A DNA stretch of 64,000 nucleotides from Haemaphysalis longicornis (lineage: Eukaryota > Arthropoda > Arachnida > Ixodida > Ixodidae): positions 57,573,013 through 57,637,012 of the forward strand of contig CM023457.1 in NCBI GenBank assembly GCA_013339765.2, in the 5' to 3' direction. A program made the position numbers and the translations under genes. Under the pieces are notes generated by a model that searched no databases, was not told where the DNA came from, and saw only the letters and a program-made list of their open reading frames with translations. Below, piece after piece: positions 55,745-64,000 of this stretch. The first letter of the stretch is position 1, and each line of letters begins with the position of its first letter.

Positions 55745-56544
55745 CACTACACTCTCGATAAATGAAGTTCAAGGAGCCGAAAAAATTTGTTCCCTTTAAC
55801 AGGAGTTCCGTTTACTGAGATACCAAATGTATGAAATTGCAAATTGATGTGCGTACACACTCCTAATACCATTGCATGAAACTCTAAGCACTAGAAGGTG
55901 AACGTCCCTAATAGTTTTTCAGAAAGCAAAAAAACTACAAGAGGTTTAGGCACACCATTCACAAAGTTGATTTGGCAACAATGAGCCGCTGTGCACAACA
56001 AAATGCATCAATTATTTTTGTTTGAGTCCTTGCAACTGCATCTTTAGGAGGGTAGAGGCCTCAACTTCGCGAGTTCTTACGAGCCGACCGACCTATTTAG
56101 AAGACAGCAACGTGGTAATAAAGCACGAATACCACCACGACGGCACCACGACAGCACGAACAAGGCGGCAGGAGCTAAGCCCTGTAATGTCGGCGTCTTG
56201 AATCGAAACCGAACGACTGTGACAAGGACTGTGATTTTGCATTTGTTGCACTAACACGGCTGAACACTAACGAGATGAGGCTTACACGAACAACGAGGCT
56301 ACCATTGGAGGAAAAACAAAAACAAAAACGAAACATCTGGAACCGTAAAAGGCTGATTATCATTCCGGTGCGTTTCACAAGAAATTTCATTTCCAGTTCC
56401 GTTTACACGGTGACGTAGAAATTTTAGTTCAGATAACATAGTTTTTTTAGCGTATCTGAATACAAAACCAACCAACTTACGGGGTACTGTTCCATTTCAG
56501 CGGCAATTCCGTTTAAGCGATTTCCGTTTGTCAAGATCCTACTG
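55745..56544 (+). mobile_element. pogo/Tigger-like non-autonomous element, copy 2
   Basis: The 800-bp second copy, same orientation. Ends CACTACACTCTCGATAAATG and the inverse of CAGTAGGATCTTGACAAACG. TA precedes it; TG follows, so the target duplication is decayed or the end mutated. The interior aligns with copy 1, including 'ggcaacaatgag' and 'cttacgagcc'-type blocks. Confidence 0.8.
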
Positions 56545-57140
56545 TGTTTATAATTTACACAAATTTTTTGGGACACTTAAGTCAGCTTATGTGGCTTTAA
56601 ATAGCACGCATTGTGACTTCAGCTGGCATTATATGCCTCCTGCACTTTCGCCTTGTCATTGTACTTGCCAGATCGACCACAGTTAGCAGGTGCAAGATCT
56701 AGCGGTACACCTGATGTCGAAGCACATCCCATATCGAAACACGGTGCTAGTAACTCCAATACATTCGACAAACATCACGTAAACTGGTAGGTTCACCTGG
56801 TGAACTTGTGGAGTGCCGATCAGGCGTGAGAGAGACGGCACCAGACGTCTGGCCGCAACCGGAATCTGAATTTTCTTCTGTGCGCGTGGCTCTGACCACG
56901 CAATGTGACTGGCTTCAGCTGGGGGCTTTGGAGCACTGCAGTCTTGTGGAGCCACCGAGGACTTGCTTTCGTTATGTATGTTATTTCTCCTTTCAGTACA
57001 CTTTTCTTCATAAGCCACGCTCCATGAGTACCCAAATAATATATGGCCCTTCACTACTTACAACACTAAATATTCGCCTCATGGAGCAGGTAAGGCTCGC
57101 AGCTCATTATTACAGCAATAAAAGTTGGTTCTGCCACACG
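56545..57140. other. no gene seen
   Basis: No recognised domain or repeat; several short overlapping frames on both strands. Confidence 0.4.
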
Positions 57141-57950
57141 ATGATGATGATGATTGATATTGGTCTCCCGGGGGGATGACGTGTCTTACAAAAAAACTAA
57201 TATACCCATGTTTTATACTCTTCGTTCAAAACTTGGACTGCCCTTACGGCAGGCACAAAAAATTAATACGCACAAAATACTTATTTTTTTCTGTTCTAGG
57301 TGGTAGCTGTCGTAGGCCATATTCCCCTCTCTCTTTTTGTCCACCAGCATTCTAATCTTCTTTTCGTCCCCTCGACAGCCTTTAAGCTTTGACGCTCGAC
57401 AGCCTTGAAGCTCGATAGCCTTGAAGGCACCCTTAATTCCTAGGGCTTCTGGTAGCCGAATATTTCCCTGATGTAGATGTGGATGGATATCCGTGCATTC
57501 TAACACTATGTGCCACATAGTTTCTGTTTCTTTTCCGCAGACCACGCACACCCCATCATTTTGTGAATACTTCCACACGAAGTTCTTAGTTCGCAAGCAA
57601 CCTTCTCTGGTATCAAATAGCAAAGCACTGCCCTGGGAATTATCGTGGAAATTTTCCTTAGTGATGTCCAATTTCTCAGCCCAGTACATCTCTAACGACG
57701 TTTTAGCACCTATTTATTCTCTCCATTTATTCGTTGCTATCTGCCCTGCCTCTGTTTTGATTAACTTGGCTGTTTGGAATCTCCACTGTTCTTTCGGTAT
57801 TTCATCGTTAGCGTTCTAGTCTTCCTTAGCAACTGCGTGTCCACGCTTTTCAAGTATAGGTGCCTAAAAACCTTAGCTGTCCACCTGCGTTGATCCATTG
57901 CTCTCAGCCTCCTCTCAAAACATATTTCAATCTGAGCATCTCGAACTTAA
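57141..57950 (-). mobile_element. 5'-truncated LINE 3' end (different family)
   Basis: On the minus strand, two frames together encode a C-terminal LINE region: MDQRRWTAKVFRHLYLKSVD (about 57890-57830), then MYWAEKLDITKENFHDN and a finger CVVCGKETETMWHIVLEC (CX2CX8HX4C) near 57545. A (GAT)n run lies at the 3' end (57140-57155), as in other tick LINEs. The sequence after the finger is repetitive (three copies of CTCGACAGCC-like units at 57372-57427). The family is not determined. Confidence 0.65.
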
Positions 57951-57967
57951 AACGATGCCCAGCCCAT

Positions 57968-60097
57968 ATCTCCCTGCACAGCTTTGTTAGTGCAGGGAGA
58001 TATGGGCAGCATGCAAACTTTCAAGCATCACTGCACGGCATGTTTCTTTGGTTAGCGTTTTAGCATGACGCCAAAGCCATGCAAGTAAGCCTACCACAAA
58101 ATCCTTGCACAAGGGTGGAACACTTGCAGCCAATGTTAGCTGAGGTGCAAAGCTACCTGGGCAAAATTTATAAGCTGGAAAGAAGTTTCCCATTAAAGTA
58201 AAGGTCTTACCAACCGCTAACGTACCTAACCCATTTTCTACGCCTAGAGCAAGCCATTCAAATGCAATAGACTCTTGATCATTCAAAGTCCCCTTATTGG
58301 AATTTTGGGGTAATTGGAAGCGATGTTCTGGTCCAACCAATTCTAAATTCAGTTCAGTAGAAGGAATTGCTTGGTAATTCGAAGCTAAATTCCAATATAT
58401 CGATTATTTGGCAGGCATTTCAAATAAAAAGCATTAAGGTGAACATCACATTTCGATAAAATTAGAAATGTTTAAGCGTAAAAACACCGCCAGGTTCTGC
58501 AATGCTGGTGCCATCGCAATTGAGGCACAGCACAGCTGATAAAGAAGTAGGTCAATTGACACTTGTGCCAGCTTAAGCATCTCTCTCTTTAGATCCCTAA
58601 CCTTCTTTGTTTTACACAGCTCTGTGCGAACAGTTTGCGTAGCATCAGGCTTCGATTTTCAGTGCAAGTCTGAACTATCATAGCAAGCTGTGTCAAACAC
58701 TGGAATTGGCAACGAAATCCGAAATTCTAAACAAAACCAAGAAGGGAAGGTTGTGGCACACTAATGGCAATACGCTATTGTGGCTTCTGTTTTATTCGAA
58801 GTTTGTTTAATTCAAAGTTTGTTGCAGTCGCCACGGACCCTTACTAGTGGTAACCGACTGTGTAATTTCTCTGGCCTAAACATGTTGAGAAACTCGCCTT
58901 TTTTATGGTAGAGTGTGCCACATTGCGTTTCTTTGCCTTGCCATATTGTCCTAATCTTTTAAGGGGTAACCACACGCAGTGACAGTGACAAGCGACGCTA
59001 AAATTGTGACTCAACAAGCACACCAAACAAATCTCCCTGCACAGCTTTGTTAGTGCAGGGAGATATGGGCAGCATGTAAACTTTCAAGCTTCACCGCACG
59101 GCGTGTTCCTTTAGTTAGCGTTTTAGCATGACGCCAAAGCCATGCAAGTAAGCCTACCACAAAATCCTTGCACAAGAGTGGAACACTTGCAGCCAATGTT
59201 AGCTGACGTGCAAAGCTACCTGGGCAAAATTTATAAGCTGGAAAGAAGTTTCTCATTATAGTAAAGGTCATACCAACCGCTAACGTACCTAACCCATTTT
59301 ATACGCCTAGAGCAAGCCATTCAAATGCAATTGACTCTTGATCATTCAAAGTCCCCTTATTGGAATTTTGGGGTAATTGGAAGCGATGTTCTGGTCCAAC
59401 CAATTCTAAATTCAGTTCAGTAGAACAAATTGCTTGGTAATTCGAAGCTAAATTCCAATATATCGATTATTTGGCAGTCATTTCAAATAAAAGCATTAAG
59501 GTGAACATCACAGTTCGATGAAATTAGAAATGTTTAAGCGTAAAAACACCGCCATCTTCTGCAATGCTGGTGCCATCGCAATTGAGGCACGGCACAGCTG
59601 ATAAAGAAGTAGGTCATTTGACACTTGTGCCAGCATAAACATCTCTCTCTTTAGATCCTCAACCTTCTTTGTTTTACACAGCTCTGTGCGAACAGTTTGC
59701 GTAGTGAAAGCTTCAGGCTTCGATTTTCAGTGCAAGTCTGAACTATCATAGCAAGCTGTGTCAAACACTGGAATTGGCAACGAAAGCCGAAATTCTAAAC
59801 AAAACCAAGAAGGGAAGGTTGTGGCACACTAATGGCAATACGCTATTGTGGCTTCTGTTTTATTCGAAGTTTGTTTAATTCAAAGTTTGTTGCAGTCGCC
59901 ACGGACCCTTACTAGTGGTAGCCGACTGTATAATTTCTCTGGTCTAAACATGTTGAGAAACCCGCATTTTTTCATGGTAGGGTGCACCACATTGCGTTCC
60001 TTTGCCTTGCCATATTGTGCTAATCTTTTAAGGGGTAACCACACGCAGTGACAGTGACAAGCGACGCTAAAAATGTAACTCAATAAGCACACCAAAC
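57968..60097 (+). repeat. 1.06-kb tandem duplication
   Basis: Unit 1 (57968-59030) and unit 2 (59031-60097) are head-to-tail copies with period 1063 and very high identity, differing by scattered single bases and small indels. Each unit starts with a hairpin: CTCCCTGCAC, loop AGCTTTGTTA, GTGCAGGGAG. There is no coding frame beyond about 117 codons and no domain. It may be a duplicated DNA-element remnant or a satellite seed. Confidence 0.92.
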
Positions 60098-60329
60098 AAA
60101 TAGTGCGAGTGACAGCGAAAAGTGAAAAAAATGATCAAACTGCAGCCAATGCCCTCCTACGTCGTTATTCGCCGCTGCTGCTCAATTGTGGGCTGCTTCT
60201 GTCCAGCAAAAACCTATCGGCGGCCCGTCGCCTTCTGCTGTTGACTCCCTTAGCGGCCTGGTTTTAAACGTTTTCGCTTGTCACCGTCACCCACACTACC
60301 AGTTTGCTGTACCCTTTTAGTTCCGTTTT

Positions 60330-60500
60330 GCCACCGCTGTATGTAATTACCCTTCGTTTCAATTTTTTCACAATTTTTTTATCGATACATGGAAATTAAG
60401 ATGTCTCCAGTCCTGCCACCGCTGTATGTAATTACCCTTCGTTTCAATTTTTTCAAAATTTTTTTATCGATACATGGAAATTAAGATGTGTCTTGTCCTG
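60330..60500 (+). repeat. two-copy 85-bp tandem repeat
   Basis: 'gccaccgctgtatgtaatta' starts both units (60330 and 60415); 'ttatcgatacatggaaatta' is shared near their ends. Confidence 0.9.
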
Positions 60501-60829
60501 AATGCCTAAGTTATGTTTCTGGTCACATTGTTTTTAAAACTCTATAAACAGTGACAAAGATATCCGTATTGAACTATATTTGATTCATTCAATTCAGTCA
60601 GTTTTTGCTATTCGTATTTGATACACAGTCCAAAATTTCTTGTTTGCACATTTCTACAGTAACCAACTCACCCAACTCACCACTTTAATTGCACATTTGT
60701 GGTTTATATTTTATGCAAGAATAAATGAATGCACAAGCAGACCAATTGTTCGAACTTTCTGGGGAACGTGACAGCAGTTGAAAAAACGAATGTATGTAGA
60801 GAAAACAGAAATGCCTAAAGCGGATATTT
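60501..60829. other. no gene seen
   Basis: AT-rich sequence between the tandem repeat and the inverted repeat. Confidence 0.4.
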
Positions 60830-60998
60830 AACGCACGTAAATGCCAACAATGGAGATATTTGTGATGCTTCCAAGTGAACGAAGAGAAAGAGCAGGCTCG
60901 CAGGAGGTTGGCAGTGGACAACTTCTGAGCTTACTCTTTCTCTTGCTTCCCATGGAAGCATCACAAGCTTCTCCGTTGCGCGGCATCAATTTGCTGAC
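60830..60998. repeat. foldback / inverted repeat
   Basis: The left arm (about 60835-60893) and right arm (about 60932-60995) pair. The core TGTGATGCTTCCA is exact, followed by AGAGAAAGAG on both sides of a ~38-nt loop. Weaker pairing extends outward. The 80-codon frames on both strands here are by-products of this symmetry. Confidence 0.7.
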
Positions 60999-61563
60999 TA
61001 CCTGTGATTTTGTAAACCTTCTCTCTCTTCTACCTACTGTCTCATCCTTTCTTTTAATGCCGCACGGCAAAAATACGAAGTAACAAATATTAACAAAGAC
61101 GAGGTTGGCAGAGGGTGGTACATGAAAATTTTAGTTAATGGGTGTAGGATAAAGTGAACAGTAATGGGGCTGCTGTAGTTATTGCCATTTTGGATTTCTC
61201 GTCAGGCAAACAAAAAGCCCGAAAAATCCCATGGTGAATGGCTTCAGCATATTCAGTTTCAGACGTCGTTTTACACTGGCACAATAGGCTGGATGGCAGC
61301 GCCACTGACGCGTCCGAATTATTGTGTAGTCTAAAAAATCAGACAGTGACTGTGTACATAAAGATCGAAATCAAACACTGCTTTCAGAATTCATTTTTCA
61401 TCAAAGAATTTGGCATCACCTACTTGTTTAAAAGCACCTTTTGTTATATTGAAGCATGCTCACACCTATGACAATGCCACCAAGGAACGACAGGCCTGAA
61501 CAAGACAACAGTCGGTGGACGGGTGTGAGAGAAGAAAACCCAGGGGCAGCAAATAGATATGGA
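60999..61563. other. no gene seen
   Basis: No recognised feature. Confidence 0.4.
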
Positions 61564-61664
61564 CAAGGAAAAAACCAGTGAAAAAACACTCTGCACACTA
61601 GTAGAGGCAAGACAAGGACAATGCTCTTGTGTAGCGTGTTTTTTTTTCACAGGTTTTTTCCTTG
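61564..61664. repeat. inverted repeat, A/T-rich hairpin
   Basis: CAAGGAAAAAACCAGTGAAA (from 61564) pairs with the segment at 61636-61664, reading CAAGGAAAAAACCTGTGAAA in reverse complement. About 26-bp arms enclose a ~46-nt loop. Confidence 0.85.
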
Positions 61665-61945
61665 AACATGATGAACCAGCAGGCCCATACTTCCACTTTG
61701 ATACGAACAAAGCAAGATAGAAGCAATCGGAAACGCAGCAGGTAGGCCTTTGTTCTGCAGTGTGCACAAATGATGAATGCAGCATGAGCAATGTGAGAAA
61801 AAGTCTTGTCTAGTGATGTGGGGCTGGCGAAGAAGTGCCCCGTGTAAGCAAATAGTAGCGATTGCTACCTATTCTTTCATTACCTACGAGACTCCTGGAA
61901 TTTTAAAACCACACTTGCATTGATTCAGAAAATTTCTGCTTAAGT

Positions 61946-62764
61946 GATGAGGATGCTGATGATGGTTGGATTTTTTGGCGCAAGGTCAGCTGGGGCAAAG
62001 AGAACCAAACAAAAGTATACAACAGAAAACAGTGGCTACTAAAATGTATAAGCCAGAATAACAGTAAATTAATGAAAAGCAATGGTAATGGCTGGTGTAT
62101 AGGGCCAGTGTTGTTTACGCATGATAGGATATGAGGTTTAAAAAGTTAACATCAGACAAATATTTAAAAACCCGTTGCACAGAAACCATGGCATTCTCAC
62201 CGAAAAACAAGGAAGGTTGTAGCGGAATGTGTTGTCTGCATAGTTTACTGAAGTGTCTGTGTCTTCGGTCGAGTGCTTTCATGTGATTAAGATGTGGACT
62301 ATGGATAGGCCATCCCCATACCTGCTACACATGGGTCTCGGAGAGCCAGTGAGCAGGTGTGAGTGTGTTACGTGTGTATGGCCTATCCGCAAACCAGCTA
62401 AGGTAACTTCAATGCGTCTGTTGTGTGAGTCAGTAGTGTATGATCCCAAGTGTGGTTTTATTACGTGTAACTTGTTACCTGTCAGTTCACTCCAGTGTGT
62501 TTGCCATTTGTTGCGAAGTTGCTATCTAATGTGTGGCTTCATATCTGCGTACGGCACTGTTGCTATGACCACTGTATTCAAGAGTGTAGCAGCAGTGGCC
62601 ATTTGATCCGCGGTTTTATTCCCGGCAATTCCACAGTGGCCAGGAACCCAACATATTGTTATTTCAAGACTTGAGGCGTATACCGACATAACGGCCTTAA
62701 AAACAAGATTGATTACATAATTTTTAGGCGTTTTCTGGACAAAAGTGCACGTACAACACTAAGA
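61946..62764 (-). mobile_element. I-like LINE copy 5, 3' end only
   Basis: Minus-strand sequence from the RNase H region (WVPGHCGIAGNKTADQMA near 62640) through the C-terminal part to the GAT-repeat 3' end at about 61950-61965. It corresponds to copy 2 positions about 11342-12160. The finger is damaged (CSRYGDGLSIVHI, one Cys lost). The 5' side is cut at about 62764, typical 5' truncation. Confidence 0.82.
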
Positions 62765-62943
62765 TTGGATTGCAGAAACGTTTAGTGTGCCTGCAGTAAA
62801 GCGCGCACGCGCGCTTCGGACGTTGCCTAAGTCGTTGTCTTGGCGGGTGCTCTGCGAGGATCCTCGCTCCCCGTTGCCGATTCGCTACGTCCCTGCCTAG
62901 CCAGCGCCTCTATGACCTGCTGGACGACCTGGAGTTGCGTTTT
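62765..62943. other. no gene seen
   Basis: A short GC-rich spacer between the LINE and the TIR element. Confidence 0.4.
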
Positions 62944-63516
62944 AAATGCGAATGCATTGCTTAGTCGGGGGTTGTCGTGCTCCGTCGGCGTGCGCCTGCA
63001 TTCCTCCAGCGCGAGCGCACGTGAGCGCGCGCCTCGTAGTTCTCGCCTCCGTCGTCGTCGTCGTCGTCGTCGTCTCGGCGCGGCGGACCCGCGCCGCTAC
63101 AGTCTTTAAATGCGAATGCATTTCTTAGTCGGGAGTTGTCGGGCTCCGTCGGCGTGCGCCCGCAAGTGTTATCTCTCCGCGCTCCTCCTCGCCCCTAGCA
63201 ACAGCTGTGGCGCGCCTAGCAACCGGAGCAGGTGGTAGCTCGGGCGGGAGTAGCGGAGGGCAAGGGGAGAGCAGGAGCGCGCTCGGGCGTGTGAGGGCGC
63301 TCGCATCGCGGAGCTCGGGCGGAGTAGCGGAGAGTGAGTGGAGAGGAGGAGCGTGCTCGGGCGTGTGAGGGCGCTAGCATCTCGGAGCTCGGCGGGAGAG
63401 AGAGCTCTCGCGCGGGGCGGGCGTGTTGAGCGGGTCTCTCTCTCCTCTCCGCGTACCCTCTCTACATAATAATTACTCGCACCGCACTCATCGGTGCACC
63501 CAATGCATTCGCATTT
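62944..63516. mobile_element. TIR element with AAATGCGAATGCATTG ends and minisatellite
   Basis: The 16-bp terminus at 62944-62959 is the exact reverse complement of 63501-63516. An internal direct copy of the left end lies at 63108-63167 (about 60 bp, same order). The middle (63237-63400) holds two imperfect ~74-bp units with GTAGCGGAG and GTGCTCGGGCGTGTGAGGGC. No coding content and no target duplication found. The termini and purine-rich core resemble 43650-44165. Confidence 0.65.
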
Positions 63517-64000
63517 CCGCACGATCCCCTTCGGTGAGGTGGGGGGATTTTTTTTGTTGGTCCCCCCCTCATTGCTTCCTCAAGCTGCGGCGGTATACCC
63601 AGGCCGCACAGGACTGTTCGTTCTTACTCCAGCCGGTGTAGTTTGGCCGGTGGTTTTCTGTACGGCCTTTTTCCAGCAGCCGTGTTGGGCCCGTGTCCAA
63701 ATGTGGGCCTTTTGGCCGTATACGGCCGTACTCCCATTGTCCGTCAGCCAGTCGGCTGGCTTACGTTCATACGGCGGGATTCCAGCCGTAGGGCACCGGC
63801 CATTCCAAAGCCACCCGTGGGCGGCCGAAGTACGGCCACCGGAGGACAGCCGAACTGCGGTCCTCGGACTCCACTCGGACTAAAGCAGCCAGAAATTCGG
63901 CCGTGCTACGTGCATTGGAGTTCAGCTACAGTACGTTAACTGTACTGAGGCCGGTGGACGACCACTGCATGCAGCGCAAGCAGATGACACAGTCGCGTTG
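63517..64000. repeat. GGCCGTA-rich segment and G-run/C-run hairpin
   Basis: At 63538-63572 a GAGGTGGGGGGA stretch faces TCCCCCCCTC across a T-run. From 63650 to 63900 the motif (TA)CGGCC / GGCCGTA and close variants recur many times in both orientations. There is no convincing coding signal, although GC content keeps frames open. Confidence 0.5.

Noticed and set aside
57968..60097. CRISPR-like or satellite array
   Set aside because: Only two long units, no short regularly spaced repeats, eukaryotic context.
60841..61083. 80-codon frames on both strands
   Set aside because: Produced by the symmetry of the inverted repeat; composition is Leu/Ser-rich without domain.
1..64000. A novel defence or biosynthetic system
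   Set aside because: No cluster of intact genes exists in the window; all recognisable coding pieces belong to retrotransposons. The unusual signals are repeat structures.

Overview
The window looks like nuclear DNA of a hard tick (Ixodidae, probably a metastriate genus). The case rests on its repeats: RNase H-bearing I-like LINEs of the kind often annotated as 'tick transposon', a tRNA-derived SINE that matches my recollection of the ixodid Ruka family, several Ty3/gypsy remnants, one BEL/Pao element, foldback elements, and long AT-rich stretches with no open frames. I found no convincing host protein-coding gene, rRNA or CRISPR. Almost every long open frame is a piece of a decayed transposable element. 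One 100-N assembly gap lies at 44685-44784. Species assignment is inference; family assignments come from motifs read by eye.

Layout. 705-7073: an old minus-strand copy of the I-like LINE (copy 1), split by a Ty3/gypsy derivative with paired LTRs (1886-4644) and abutted at its 5' end by a foldback element (7074-7403). 7404-11329: mostly featureless, with a tRNA-type SINE and two striking palindromes near 9.5 kb. 11342-16914: nearly complete LINE copy 2 with a 12-bp target-site duplication (TSD). 17593-27938: a dense cluster holding a solo gypsy LTR, a 2.8-kb element with long terminal inverted repeats (TIRs), a BEL/Pao element lacking most of pol, a minus-strand gypsy pol fragment and a small foldback. 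29358-34868: complete LINE copy 3 with a 13-bp TSD. 35.4-37.8 kb: minus-strand gypsy LTR, PBS, gag and protease remnant. 39651-44684: plus-strand LINE copy 4, interrupted by a minisatellite-bearing insertion and ended by the gap. 44785-51.8 kb: gypsy RT fragment, SINEs, a gypsy 3' end (integrase tail, polypurine tract, LTR), a Ruka-like SINE and the 3' end of another LINE. 51.97-56.5 kb: two related 0.8-kb pogo/Tigger-like elements with TA flanks. 57.1-61.7 kb: a LINE 3' end, a 1.06-kb tandem duplication, an 85-bp tandem repeat and two inverted repeats. 61.9-64 kb: LINE copy 5 (3' end only), a TIR element with an internal minisatellite, and a GGCCGTA-rich tail.

How the parts relate. The five I-like LINE copies belong to one family of about 5.5 kb: 5' UTR with a conserved hairpin, ORF1 (RNA-binding protein with three zinc knuckles), a spacer of about 33 nt, ORF2 (endonuclease, reverse transcriptase, RNase H, CCHC tail) and a GAT/ATC-repeat 3' end. 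Every copy is inactivated by frameshifts, stops or truncation. The gypsy at 1886-4644 keeps the cis signals for copying (LTR pair, PBS, polypurine tract) but lacks intact genes, and part of its interior matches the pol fragment near 25.7-26.0 kb. The strongest unexplained signals are the 5'-UTR LINE hairpin whose loop is inverted in one copy, the 2.8-kb TIR element, the foldbacks, and the two elements sharing TGCGAATGCA termini.
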